From JAXMCI01 sp046349435 (GTDB taxonomy: Bacteria > Pseudomonadota > Alphaproteobacteria > Dongiales > Dongiaceae): a stretch of 64,000 nucleotides of DNA. Position 1 is the first letter of the stretch, and each line of letters begins with the position of its first letter. Under the pieces are notes generated by a model. The model was not told the DNA's origin and did not search any database. It saw only the letters and a list, made by a program, of their open reading frames with translations. This document shows positions 8,452-18,391 of the stretch, piece after piece. The position numbers and the translations under genes are program-made. Where the stretch lies: positions 248,001-312,000 of the forward strand of contig JAXMCI010000001.1 of assembly GCA_046349435.1 (NCBI GenBank), written 5' to 3'.

Positions 8452-9303
8452 ATGTCGCTTGCCCGCCACCCGCTCTCGCCGCAGCTGCCGGCCGCCATCA
8501 TCGCCGAGCGCGCGCCGGGGTTCCGCCCGCGCCTCGGGCTGATCCTGGGCTCCGGCCTGGGCGAGCTCGCCGAGGCCGTCGAGACGGTCGAGGCGATCGG
8601 CTACGAGGAGCTGCCCGGCTTTCCCCGGCCGAGCGTCGAGGGCCATGTCGGACGGCTGGTGCTGGGCCGGCTCGGCGGCTTCCCGATCGCCTGCCTGCAG
8701 GGCCGGCAGCATCTCTACGAGGGCGGCGACCCGACCCCGATCCGCATCCTGGTACGCACCCTGAAGCTGGCCGGCTGCGAGATCCTGCTCGCCACCAACG
8801 CCGCGGGATCGCTGATCCTCGGCGCCGGGCCGGGCAGCCTGATGATGCTGACCGACCACATCAACCTGCTGCCGACCAACCCGCTGGTCGGCCCGAACGA
8901 CGACGATTTCGGCCCGCGCTTCCCGGCTATGGAGCGGGCCTACGACCCGGCGCTGCAGCTGCTGCTCGCCGCCGCCGCCGCCGATGCCGGGGTGATCCTT
9001 CACCGTGGCGTCTACGCCGCCTGCCTCGGCCCCAGCTTCGAGACACCGGCCGAGGTGCGGGCGCTCGGCCGGCTCGGCGCCGACGCGGTCGGGATGTCGA
9101 CGGTGCCGGAGGTCATCCTGGCGCGGCATTGCGGCATGCGGGTGGCGGCGATCTCGGTGCTGACCAACGAGGCGGCCGGCCTCGGCACGGCCGAGCTGAG
9201 CCACGCCCAGACGCTGGAGGCGGCGAGCCGCGCCGCCGGCGCGATGCGCGGCCTGATCACCCGCTTCCTCGAGCGTCTCGCCGCCGGCGAGGGCCAGGCG
9301 TGA
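8452..9303 (+). CDS. punA: Purine-nucleoside phosphorylase
   Basis: A 283-residue protein of the trimeric PNP/MTAP family (phosphorolysis of inosine, guanosine and deoxy forms to base plus ribose-1-phosphate). Recognised motifs in order: phosphate loop LGLILGSGLGE, LQGRQHLYEGG, LLATNAAGSL, and the purine/ribose-binding segment GPSFETPAEVRALGRLGAD followed by VGMSTVPEV. Length is normal. The gene lies upstream of deoA and its stop overlaps the deoA GTG, so the two are translationally coupled in nucleoside salvage. Confidence 0.93.
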   Translation: MSLARHPLSPQLPAAIIAERAPGFRPRLGLILGSGLGELAEAVETVEAIGYEELPGFPRPSVEGHVGRLVLGRLGGFPIACLQGRQHLYEGGDPTPIRILVRTLKLAGCEILLATNAAGSLILGAGPGSLMMLTDHINLLPTNPLVGPNDDDFGPRFPAMERAYDPALQLLLAAAAADAGVILHRGVYAACLGPSFETPAEVRALGRLGADAVGMSTVPEVILARHCGMRVAAISVLTNEAAGLGTAELSHAQTLEAASRAAGAMRGLITRFLERLAAGEGQA

Positions 9304-10625
9304 GCCTCTTCCCGCAGGAGATCATCCGCCGCAAGCGCGACGGCCTGGCGCTCGCCGAGGCCGAGATCGAGTTCCTGGTGCGCGGCCTGACCGACGGCAG
9401 CATCGGCGACGCGCAGATCGCCGCCTTCGCCATGGCGGTGTTCCACAAGGGCATGACGCGCGACGAATGCGTCGCGCTGACCCGGGCGATGACCCGCTCC
9501 GGCACGGTGATCGACTGGTCGGGCACGAAGCTGCCCGGACCGCGCCTCGACAAGCATTCCACCGGCGGCGTCGGCGACAAGGTCAGCCTGATGCTGGCGC
9601 CGCTGGTCGCCGCCTGCGGCGCCGCCGTGCCGATGATCTCGGGCCGCAGCCTCGGCCATACCGGCGGCACGCTCGACAAGCTGGAGAGCATCCCGGGCTA
9701 CGACGCCACCCCCGGCCTCGCCCGCTTCAAGGCGGTGGTCGCCGAGGCCGGCTGCGCCGTCATCGGCCAGACTGCCGAGCTGGCGCCGGCCGACCGCCGG
9801 CTCTACGCCCTGCGCGACGTCACCGCCACGGTCGAGTCGATCCCGCTGATCACCGCCTCGATCCTGTCGAAGAAGCTCGCCGCGGGCCTCGATGGGCTGG
9901 TGATGGACGTCAAGTTCGGCAGCGGCGCCTTCGCCGCCGCCGAGCCGATGGCGCGTGCGCTCGCCGAGAGCATCGTCGCGGTGGCGACCGGCGCCGGCCT
10001 GCCCACCACCGCGCTGCTCACCGACATGAACCAGGTGCTGGGCCTGACCGTCGGCAACGCGCTCGAGATCCGCGAGACGGTCGACTACCTGACGGGCGCG
10101 CGGCGCGAGCCGCGGCTGCATGGCGTGGTGCTGGCGCTCGGCGCCGAGATGCTGCTGCTGGGCGGGCTGGCGCCGGACCGGGGCCGCCGGGCGGCGGCTC
10201 GAGGCGGCGCTCGCCGACGGCGCCGCCGAGCGCTTCCAGCGCATGGTGCGCGCGCTGGGCGGCCCAGGCGACCTGCTCGACATGACCGCCATCTCGCCGC
10301 CGCGCCAGTGGTCCGTCCCGCCTCTCCCGTGCGCCCCGGCATCGTCGCCGCCATGGACGCCCGCGCCATCGGGCTGGCGGTGATGGCGCTGGGCGGCGGG
10401 CGCCGCCAGCCCGGCGACCGCATCGACCACCGCGTCGGCCTCGACGCCGTCGCCGGCCTCGGCGACCCGGTCGGGCCCGACCGGCCGCTGGCGATCGTCC
10501 ATGCCGCCGACGCGGCGGCAGCCGACGCCGCGGCCGCCGCGCTGCGCGCCGCCATCACGGTGACCGACGCGGCGCCGACCTCCGGCCCGCTGGTCCTCGA
10601 CCGGATTGCAGCCGGCGGCCGCTGA
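9300..10625 (+). pseudogene. deoA: Thymidine phosphorylase, interrupted by two compensating indels
   Basis: The N-terminal 290 or so residues match pyrimidine-nucleoside phosphorylase very well: EIIRRKRDG, DKHSTGGVGDKVSLMLAP, SGRSLGHTGGTLDKLESIPG, SILSKKLAAGLDGLVMDVK. It starts with GTG at 9300, overlapping the punA stop. The frame shifts near 10190 (true residues RRLEAALADGAAERFQRMV lie in another frame) and returns near 10280, after which the C-terminus (AAMDARAIGLAVMALGGGRR) is again in frame to the stop at 10625. Total length is that of an intact DeoA (about 441 codons), so the two indels offset each other. This could be sequence error or a real lesion affecting about 30 residues. It would convert thymidine plus phosphate to thymine and deoxyribose-1-phosphate. 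Confidence 0.85.
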
Positions 10626-10978
10626 TCGCCTCGCCCTCGGCGCCGTCCGTGCCGACCTCGTCCTTCGACAGGCTGCTATGAAAATGGAAAGGGGATGGCT
10701 GCGCGGCCGTGCCGACCTCGCCCTTCGACAAGCTCAGGACGAGGTCTGGCAGGCGCGATCTCTCCGGCCTCATCCTTGAGCTTGTCGAAGGATGAGGCTC
10801 GCGCGATCGCGGTGCCTGCCTTTTCTGCCATCGTGGGCACGCCCGCGTGCCTCGTGTCTCCGGACGAGGTTCGGGGAGCGGGCGCGGCCTCCAAGGGCCT
10901 CATGCCGCGCTTGTCGAAGCATGAGGCCGGCGCATCGTCTGCTGCTATCCTGGCGGCGGCCGCAGCGGAGATCGCCCG
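10626..10978. repeat. Intergenic cluster of REP-like palindromic repeats
   Basis: This 353-base gap has no gene. It holds at least four copies of a palindromic motif around CTTCGACAAGCTCAGGA: a truncated unit at 10650-10674, a unit at 10701-10744, a hairpin with arms CCTCATCCT (10768-10776) and AGGATGAGG (10789-10797), and a variant with arms CCTCATGC (10898-10905) and GCATGAGG (10919-10926). The unit at 10701-10744 recurs inverted at 58304-58347 with one mismatch in 44 bases. They are probably non-autonomous REP/BIME-type intergenic elements. Confidence 0.8.
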
Positions 10979-11677
10979 ATGAGCACACCGACATCGCCGC
11001 CCTGCTGTTCGACCTCGACGGCACGCTGGTCGATTCCGTCTACCAGCACGTGATGTCCTGGCACGAGGCGCTGCAGGAGGCCGGGCTCGAGCTGGCGGTG
11101 TGGCGCATCCATCGGCGCATCGGCATGAGCGGCGGGCTGTTCACCCACGCGCCGCTGCGCGAGCTCGGGCGGGAGATCACGCCGGAGATCACCCATCGGC
11201 TGCGGCAGCTGCATGCCGAAGCCTACAACCGGCGCGCCGGCCAGATCCGGCCGCTGCCCGGCGCCCGCGAGCTGCTCGCCCATCTGACACGGGTCGCCAT
11301 GCCCTGGGCGATCGCCACCAGCGGGCGGATGCAGACGGCGCAGCACACCATCGCGCTGCTCGGCATCGATCCCGCGACGGTGCCGGTGGTGACCCGCGAC
11401 CAGGTCCGCCACGCCAAGCCGGATCCCGACCTGTTCGTCGCGGCGGCGGCGCGGCTGAAGGTGCCGGTCGAGGCCAGCGTCGTGCTCGGCGACAGCGTCT
11501 GGGACATGGCGGCGCGCCGCGCCCGGGCGCTCGGCGTCGCTGGCCGGCGGCTATGGCAGGAGGAGCTGAGCGCGCCGGCGCCTACCGGGTCTATGCCGAT
11601 CCGGCCGACCTGCTCGACCATCTCGACGAGATCGGCGTGCGCCATCCGCGCCGACGCCGCTGCGAGGAGAGCCATGA
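10979..11677 (+). pseudogene. HAD-superfamily hydrolase (phosphatase), frameshifted
   Basis: Reconstructed as a protein of about 230 residues with all HAD motifs: motif I LLFDLDGTLVDS, motif II region AIATSG, motif III AKPDPD, motif IV VVLGDSVWDM. The cap sequence (MSWHEALQEAGL) places it with the beta-phosphoglucomutase/phosphoglycolate-phosphatase-like group; the substrate is unknown. ATG 10979 begins the protein but is out of frame with motif I, and a second indel near 11540 separates motif IV from the C-terminus (AYRVYADPADLLDHLDEIGV). A terminal frame ending TGA at 11675-11677 overlaps the next ATG at 11674, so it is the first gene of a coupled four-gene operon. Confidence 0.7.
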
Positions 11678-13006
11678 GCGACGATCCCGCCGCCGCCGAC
11701 ATCGCCGCGCTGAAGCACGCGCTGCGCCGGCGCATCGCCGACCTGCCGTCGGTCTGGCGCGACCTCGATCCGAGACGCGGCGCGAGGCGGACGCGATCCG
11801 CGCGGCGGTCGATGCCGGCCGCTCGCCGGTCCCGGTGCTGCAGTTCGCCGGACATCGCCGCCGGCCGGGGTCGCGCCGGCCGCCATGGACGAGGTGCGGC
11901 GGCGCGGCGCCGCGCTGGTGCGCGGCACGGCGCCGGCCACGCTGGCCCGGCGCTGGGACGAGGAGGTCGCCGCCTACCTGGCCGAGAACGACTATGCCGG
12001 CCAGCAGGGCGATGCCGGGCTCGGCGCCTATTTCGGCGCGCTCGGCGACCGCACGCCGCAGATCTTCGCCGTCTACTGGTCGCGGCCGCAGCTCGAGGCC
12101 CGCCAGCATCCCGCCATGGCCGAGGTGCGCCGCTTCATGAACCGGCTGTGGCGCTTCTGCGACGGCCCGGAGGCGAAGCGCCGCGCGCTGGTTCTTCGAC
12201 CCCGACCGCGAGGTCACCCATGCCGACCGGGTGCGGCGGCGCCCAGCCCGGCGACACCACGCTGGGCCTGTCGCCGCACATGGATGGCGGGTCCTCGGAG
12301 CGCTGGTCGATCCCGGCTACCGCGCCGTCTACCGGCGCATTTTCGACGGCGACTGGCGCGCCCACGACCCCTTCGACGGCGAGTTCCGCGTCGCGGCGCG
12401 CGAGTTCCCGGCGCCCAACACCAGCACCTTCTTCCGCTCCTACCAGGGCTGGCTGGCGCTGACCGCTCAGGGACCAGGCGACGGGACGCTGCAGCTGGTG
12501 CCGATGATCCGCCACTCCATCGCCTACCTGCTGCTCCGCCCGCTGCTGCCCGACGTGCCCGAGGACCTGCCTGCGGCGCGGCGTCCGGCCGCGCCCAGGC
12601 CATCCTGCCGGAGTGGCACCAGCCGCTGCTCGACGCCGTCGTGCCGATCCCGCGCGCCGAGCCCGGCGACACCGTGTGGTGGCACCCCGACTGCATCCAC
12701 GCGGTCGAGCCGGAGCATCGCGGCACCGGCTACAGCGACGTCGTCTTCATTCCCGGCGGGCCGCTCTGCGAGAAGAACGCGGCCTATGCCGCGCGCCAGC
12801 GCGATGCCTTCGCCACCGGCCGCACGCCGCCGGACTTCGCCCCGGAGCATCGCGAGACCGCCTATCGCGGCCGCGGCACCGCGGCCGACCTGACGCCGCT
12901 GGCTGCCGGCAGCTCGGGCTGGAGCCCTGGCCGGACGCGGGCGGCGCAGCCGCCGCACGGCGCTGCTGGCGCGCTGCGCCGCCGCGGAATCGAGCCGATC
13001 CGATGA
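11674..13006 (+). pseudogene. DUF1479 (YbiU-type) Fe(II)/2-oxoglutarate oxygenase-like protein, frameshifted
   Basis: Assembled across frames, the product is collinear with E. coli YbiU (DUF1479), about 430 residues. Landmarks in order: ALKHALRRRIADLPSVW, DEVRRRGAALVRG, FGALGDRTPQIFAVYWSRPQ, FMNRLWRFCDG, the Fe-binding His-x-Asp in LGLSPHMDGGSSERW, FFRSYQGWLALT, LLLRPLLPDVPEDL, and the distal His in VWWHPDCIHAVEPEH followed by FIPGGPLCEKNAAYA. Frame changes occur near 11770, 11855, 12190, 12240, 12300 and 12575, too many to read through. The biochemical function of DUF1479 is not established; the fold and metal ligands indicate a hydroxylase. It overlaps the next gene by ATGA. Confidence 0.8.
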
Positions 13007-14542
13007 CCCCGCTGGCCCATATGGGAGAGGCCCTCGGGCTCAACGCCCGGCTCCACCCGGACCGGCCCGGCGCGCGCGACCTGTCGCGCTCCCTCACCTT
13101 CCGCCAAGGAGGAGCGGGCCTGCCGGCTGGCGAACGGGCTGCTGCCGGGCTCGGCAAGGGCGAGCGGGTCGCCATCCTCGCCTACAACTGCCCGGAATGG
13201 ATGGAGATCTACGCCGCGACCGCGAAGGCCGGGCTGGTCATGGTGCCGCTCAACTTCCGCCTGCTCGCCGGCGACATCGCCTACATCATCGAGAACAGCG
13301 GCGCGAGCGCGGTCATCGTCCAGGACGCGCTGCTCGAGCGGCTCGAGGCGATCGGCGACGAGCTGGGCATCCCGCCGGCCCGGCGCATCCATTTCGGCGG
13401 GCCGACGCCGCCCGGCCTTGGCGGCTACGAGGCGCTGATCGCCGCCGCCTCCCCCTGCCCCGCCCGGCATGGCGGTCGCGCCGGCGATCCTCGGGCGCTG
13501 ATCTACACCTCGGGCACCACCGGCCGGCCCAAGGGCGCGATGCGCAGCCACGGCGGCATGGCGCTGCACAACCTGGCGATCCTCGCCAATCTCGAGCTGG
13601 CGCGGGCCGACAGCTGCCTGCTCGTCATGCCGATGTGCCACGCCAACTCGCTGTTCTTCGCCTCGGCCTTCGCCTATGCGGGCGCGGCCTGCTGCGTCTA
13701 CGACCGGGTCGGCTTCGACCCGGAGCACCTGCTGCGGACCTCGGAGCGCACGAGCTTCACCTCGCTGGTGCCGACCCACTACATCATGATGCTGGCGCTG
13801 CCCGAGGCGGTGCGGGCGCGCTGCGACGTCTCCGCGGTGAACCGGCTGCTGATCTCCTCGGCGCCCGCCCGGCGCGACACCGCCGGGCATGGAGCGCCGC
13901 AACTCGCGCCTGCCGAGATGTACCGACCGAGGCCGGTTCGTCACCTGCGGCCCGAGGAGCAGCCGGCAAGCTGCCGATCGGCCGCGAGCTGCCGGCTCGG
14001 GGTCGCGTGCGGCTGCTCGACGAGGCCGCGCGCGGAGGTGCCAGATGGCGAGGTCGGCGAGCTCTTCTCGCGCACGCCCTGGTGCTTCGAGGGCTACTGG
14101 AAGCTGCCGGAGAAGACCGCCGAGGCGTTCCGCGGCGACTGGCTCTCGGTCGGCGACATGGCGCGGCGCGCGACGCCGAGGGCTATCTCCAGCTGGTCGA
14201 CCGCAGCACAACATGATCATCTCCGGCGGCGAGAACGTCATTCCTCCGAGGTCGAGAACCTGCTGCTCGCATCCGCAGGTGCGCGACGTCGCGGTGATCG
14301 GCCGGCCGCACGAGAAATGGGGCGAGGCGGTGCATGCGGTGATCGTGCTGCAGGATGGCGCGACGGCGACCGAGGCCGAGATCCTCGCCTGGTGCGCGGG
14401 CCGCATTGCCGGCCAGCGGCCGCGCTCGGTCGCCTTCTCATCGCCGATGCCGAGTGCCGCGCACGGCCACCGGCAAGATCTGCACCGCGCTGCGGGCACG
14501 CGGATGACCTTCACCGACCGACGAAAGGGCCGCGCCCGATGA
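13003..14542 (+). pseudogene. AMP-forming acyl-CoA synthetase (ANL superfamily), frameshifted
   Basis: Joined across frames it is a full-length acyl-CoA ligase of about 510 residues. Motifs: KGERVAILAYNCPEWMEIY, A3 core LIYTSGTTGRPKGAMRSH, TSLVPTHYIMMLALPEA, an EMY-x3-E-type segment near 13917, A7/A8 region GDWLSVGDMA with GYLQLVDR, ISGGENV and SEVEN, and the C-terminal TGK-like catalytic Lys stretch near 14470. It would activate a carboxylic acid to its CoA thioester with ATP. Indels occur near 13110, 13880-13990, 14165, 14215, 14245, 14265 and after 14420. The chain length preferred is not predictable. Start ATG 13003 overlaps the upstream stop; the end overlaps the next ATG at 14539. Confidence 0.8.
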
Positions 14543-16170
14543 CGCTGACCGGTTCCGACCTCGTGGCCCAGGCGCTGCAGCGCCAGGGCGTCGAGACCTC
14601 TTCTACCTGATGGGCGCGCCGATGCTGTCGGTCGAGTCGGCGGCGCTGGCGCTCGGGCTGCGCGGCATCGACGTGCGGCACGAGCAGGCGGCCGCCATCG
14701 CCGCGCACGCCTATGCCCGGCTGCGCAACCGTCCCGCGTGCATGGCCGCCTCGGGTCCCGGCACGGCGAACCTCGTCACCGGCATGGCGCATGCGTTCGT
14801 CGACTGCACGCCGGTGCTGGCGCTGGGCGGCTCGCGCCGGTCTCGCAGAGCCATCTCGGCACCTTCCAGGAGATCGACCAGCTGGCGATGATGGCCCCTG
14901 CACCATGGTGCGACCGGGTCCACCACGCCGAGCGCATTCCCGAGCTGATCGGCCGCGCCATCGCCGAGGCGGATGAGCGGCAAGCCCGGCCCGGTCTATC
15001 TCGACCTGCCCGGCGACGTGCTGTTCGCCGAGGTCACCGCGGCCCGCGTGCACTGGCCGGCGCCCTGGGACCCGGCCCGGCGAAGGCGCCGCCGCCGGCA
15101 CGGCCGAGATCGAGGCCATCGTGGCGCCTCGCCCGGGCCGAGAAGCCGGTGATCGTCGGGGATGGGGATCCTGTGGTCGGAGGCGGAGGGCGCGCTGCAG
15201 CACTTCGTCGAGGCGGCCGGCATCCCTTCTACACCACGCCGCAGAGCCGCGGCGCGATCCCCGAGGACCACCTGCTCTGCTACTCACCGCACGCGGCACG
15301 GCCTTCCGCGAGGCCGACCTGATCCTGATCCTGGGCACGCGGATGAACTACATCATCGGCCATGCCGCGCCGCCGCGCTTCGCCGAGAGCGCGAAGCTGG
15401 TGCGCATCGACATCGACGCGGCGGAGATCGCCACCAGCCCGCGCCGGCTCGATGTCGGAGTCGTCGCCGATGCCCGCGTAGCGCTGCAGCAGCTCGCCGC
15501 GGCGCTGCCCGGTCGCGTCGGCCCCGGAGCGCTTCGCCGCCTGGCGCGACCGGCTGCGCGGCCAGAACAGCTCCAAGCTGGCCGAGCAGGAGGCCAGCCT
15601 CGCCACCGACGCCACGCCGATCCATCCGCTGCGCTCTGCCGCGAGCTGCGCGATTTCATGGACCGCGAGGCGATCCTCTGCGTCGACGGCCAGGAGATCC
15701 TGAACTACGGGCGGCAGGCGATCCCGACCTTCCGGCCGCGCCACCGGATGAACCCGGGACCTTCGGCACCATGGGGGTCGGGGCCGGCTCGGCCTCGGCG
15801 CCAAGGCGGCCTGCCCGGACAAGCCGGTGATCGTGCTGCATGGCGACGGCTCCTTCGGCATGAACGCGATGGAGCTCGACACGCTGGTCCGCCACCGCCT
15901 GCCGCTGCTGGTGGTGATCAGCCTCAATGGCGGCTGGACCGGCGACCCGAAGAAGGAGCGCCCCGGCGCGACCTCGGCTACACCCGCTTCGACCGCATGG
16001 CCGAGGCGCTGGGCTGCCACGGCGAGCAGGTCGAGCAGCCGGCCGACATCCGCCCCGGCGCTGGAGCGTGCCTGGCAGGCGGTCGAGGCGGCCGGCCGGC
16101 GCTGGTCAACGTCGTCACAGACTGGCGGGCCCGCGCCACGACCGCGGCGTTCACCCAGTACGTCACCTGA
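14539..16170 (+). pseudogene. TPP-dependent 2-hydroxyacyl-CoA lyase-like enzyme, frameshifted
   Basis: Pieces in three frames form one thiamine-diphosphate enzyme of about 540 residues. N-terminal PYR domain: DVRHEQAAAIAAHAYARL with the catalytic Glu, ASGPGTANLVTG, SQSHLGTFQEIDQ. Middle domain: ADLILILGTRMNYIIGH, LVRIDIDAAEIA. C-terminal PP domain: PGTFGTMGVG-like segment near 15760, HGDGSFGMNAMELDT with the TPP motif GDGSF, and NGGWTGDP. The last resembles the 2-hydroxyacyl-CoA lyase/oxalyl-CoA decarboxylase branch more than acetolactate synthase. Those enzymes cleave 2-hydroxyacyl-CoA to formyl-CoA and an aldehyde. Its position behind an acyl-CoA ligase and an Fe/2OG oxygenase supports this; carboligase activity cannot be excluded. 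About ten indels are spread over the gene. Confidence 0.7.
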
Positions 16171-18391
16171 GAGATCCATCGGCACCGCCCAGCCACGAAC
16201 CATCGATACGAAAGCAGAACACACGCGAACGCACAGATTCTGTGCCGTTTCCGACTTACGAATAACGGGGCGGAGGTCCAGCGGGCGTGCCGCCCATCCT
16301 AAACGCCAAAAAGGGCGGCGCCGACCCATTCTGCGGAACATCCCGAGATAGTGCCGATCTCTGAGCCACGATGGAGCATCCAAGGCCAAAGGTGTCACAA
16401 TAACGGCACCGCCGCCGCAAAAAGTGCGGCAATCGCGGAACAGCGAGCTTCAGCTCGTCCTCAAGGACGCGCCGAGGCCAGCACGATGCGCTCGGAGAGT
16501 TTCGGCACAACGCTGCAGATAGCTGAATTATTTGACATTGATGAATCCGCTGTCGAAAGGCACATTGGCGAAGCTGCGCCCGCTGGCGAAACGCGACGTC
16601 GAGTCCACCCGCAATTTGACATAGATAGTCCACGCTCAGCACACCGCGGGAATCGAGCATTATAATCCGACTGTAATACTTCAATAACGAGGAGCTGAGC
16701 AACCAATTCGCCAATGGGCCAGTCAGACACTACGCGCATATATTGTCGACGGTACGCACTGAACGAGCGGTCAATACCCGCATCTCAACAAGGCCGCTGA
16801 TGACCGCCGATCAAAAGAAATTCAAGTTTATCAAGCTGCTGTTCAAGATCCCGCGAGCGACTACTCGGCTCCAGAGTACTTTCAACCTCCAAGACTCTAG
16901 GTGTGAAGCCATCGGAACTAATAGAGTCGAGGGCCGACAGCCAGAGACCAAACATGTTAGCGCCTATCGGACATTTTCCACGATGGAAAGATGCCAAAAT
17001 GGAAAAATGTTCCGAATGAGTATACTTGCATATTCTTTGCGAACAGTGCGCGCTCCGCGGCCAGGAAATAACAATGAAACACGACAAATTTGACGAGCTT
17101 CGGGTCAATGACTACCCGTATTTCCATGCGATCCGCGCCTGGCATCCGAACCAGCGCGGATCAGGCTCGACAAGAACTAACAATCTATCAAGAACGCGTC
17201 CATAAAGGTGTGCTCGGTCAGATGCTATGCCAGCACGCGCACTTCCCGAGGTCGACATGGGCGGCTTCATGCCGGGCACCAATCGTGTGACCGTCGGCGA
17301 TCTACATGAAGTTACATCTGTCTGACAGCTTTGAACGACGCGCCGGCCTGAACGGCCGCGGGCTCAATATTATTTCGATCGCCGGACACCGTTTGCTCAC
17401 GATGGCTCGTGCCAGAAACGATGGTAGTCGGGCGCAGAAGATCAACGATGATGATGCTGCCGGGGGGTGATCCGCACGCTATTTCATTCCATTTACGACT
17501 TGCCGAGTTCTTCCGGGAAATCATGCCACAGAAATCGCTGGGCCATCATAATTATCGGCATGTATCACGACGATGAGTCGCCGATCAAGGTCAGATATCG
17601 CGCTTGGCTGGGCGGACGCTGATATCGAGCGAACTTGTTCTACTGGATCGACCGGCAAGGAACGGGCTCGATGTTGATGGAGGCAACGACTCAATCTTTT
17701 TTGCACTCGCCGATGATCCAGAGAGAAGAAGCGTTTCCTTGTCTGGTTACATCGGATTTGACGACGGCACTTCAGAGCACAAGAACATGCTTAACAGCGC
17801 GAAGCAAGAGATCGCCGCGTAGGGTAAATACAAGGATGAGGGCGGTGCCTGGTAATAGCGACGCTTACGATGATATAGATGATTTATCATCACGCCGGCG
17901 CCACGGGAGCGACATTCATCCGGCATATTCACGGGATACACGCTCCGAAAGAGGCGTCCATTGTTCAGCGTGAAAAGAAAGTCGCATCGGGCGATCTTTC
18001 ATTCCAGTGTTTATCGGAAGACGACCGGCAGGGATAACGATGAATTGTCGGCTACGATCACAAATGGTTGTCTAAATCCATATCGTGCGTCGATATACTA
18101 GTCAGTATTATATCGAAGGCCCGCCAGAGTGATATGAGTTCAAAAATAAGACGATACGGAGATCGACAAATTGATAGGCGGATGGACAGGCCGAAAACTT
18201 GCATTAATAAAACAGACGTCGAGCGTGCCCGTAACCATGATCAAGGCGAGGCCGCAGAATTTAGTATCGATGTTAACAGACCATGACGGGAGATTATAGT
18301 GATCCCGAGCGCCGGCCATCGGATCTCAAGAAAATTAGATTGCTTGACGAGGACTACTATAAATGGCGCCGTCTTATAAACACTACATCAC
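16171..18391. other. GC-poor stretch without intact genes, bearing gene remnants
   Basis: About 2.2 kb in which GC falls to roughly half, with some 60-base lines below 40%, against 70% or more on both sides. No open frame here has a ribosome site plus coherent protein sequence, and stops are frequent in all frames. A decayed RhuM-family gene is recognisable at about 16440-17030. Around 17540-17590 one frame reads GMYHDDESPI, reminiscent of the start of DUF4160 proteins. Nothing is recognised in 16171-16440 or 17700-18391. No tRNA, transposase or terminal inverted repeats were found at the borders. Composition indicates foreign origin. Confidence 0.7.
16440..17030 (+). pseudogene. Degraded RhuM-family (virulence RhuM/DNA-binding) gene
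   Basis: Several blocks in different frames follow the order of RhuM proteins. These are TTLQIAELFDIDESAVERHI (16507 onward) matching the N-terminal helix-turn-helix region, a segment GIEHYNPTVI (near 16650) matching the IEHYNLDVIISVGYR block, RQWASQTLRAYIVDGTH (16709-16759) matching the FRQWAT...L..YIVKG block, and ELIESRADSQRPNMLAP (16915-16965) matching the TAAELI.SRAD...PNM block, then GKMFR (near 17010). Stops and frame changes separate the blocks, and part of the central block appears lost. RhuM genes are usually carried on genomic islands and often sit near restriction or toxin genes. Their function is not settled. Confidence 0.6.

Noticed and set aside
8160..8542. An Arg/His-rich C-terminal tail of the glycosidase that could be a metal-binding extension
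   Set aside because: It arises from reading ACG/ACC repeats out of frame; the alternative frame gives a normal Thr/Pro linker, stop and hairpin, and this tail would overlap punA.
10185..10330. Programmed frameshifting in deoA
   Set aside because: Two offsetting shifts without slippery sequence or pseudoknot, in a region where many neighbouring genes have random indels; error or mutation is simpler.
16171..18391. An insertion sequence or prophage remnant with terminal repeats or attachment site
   Set aside because: I looked for transposase or integrase motifs, tRNA sequence and matching ends at both borders and found none.
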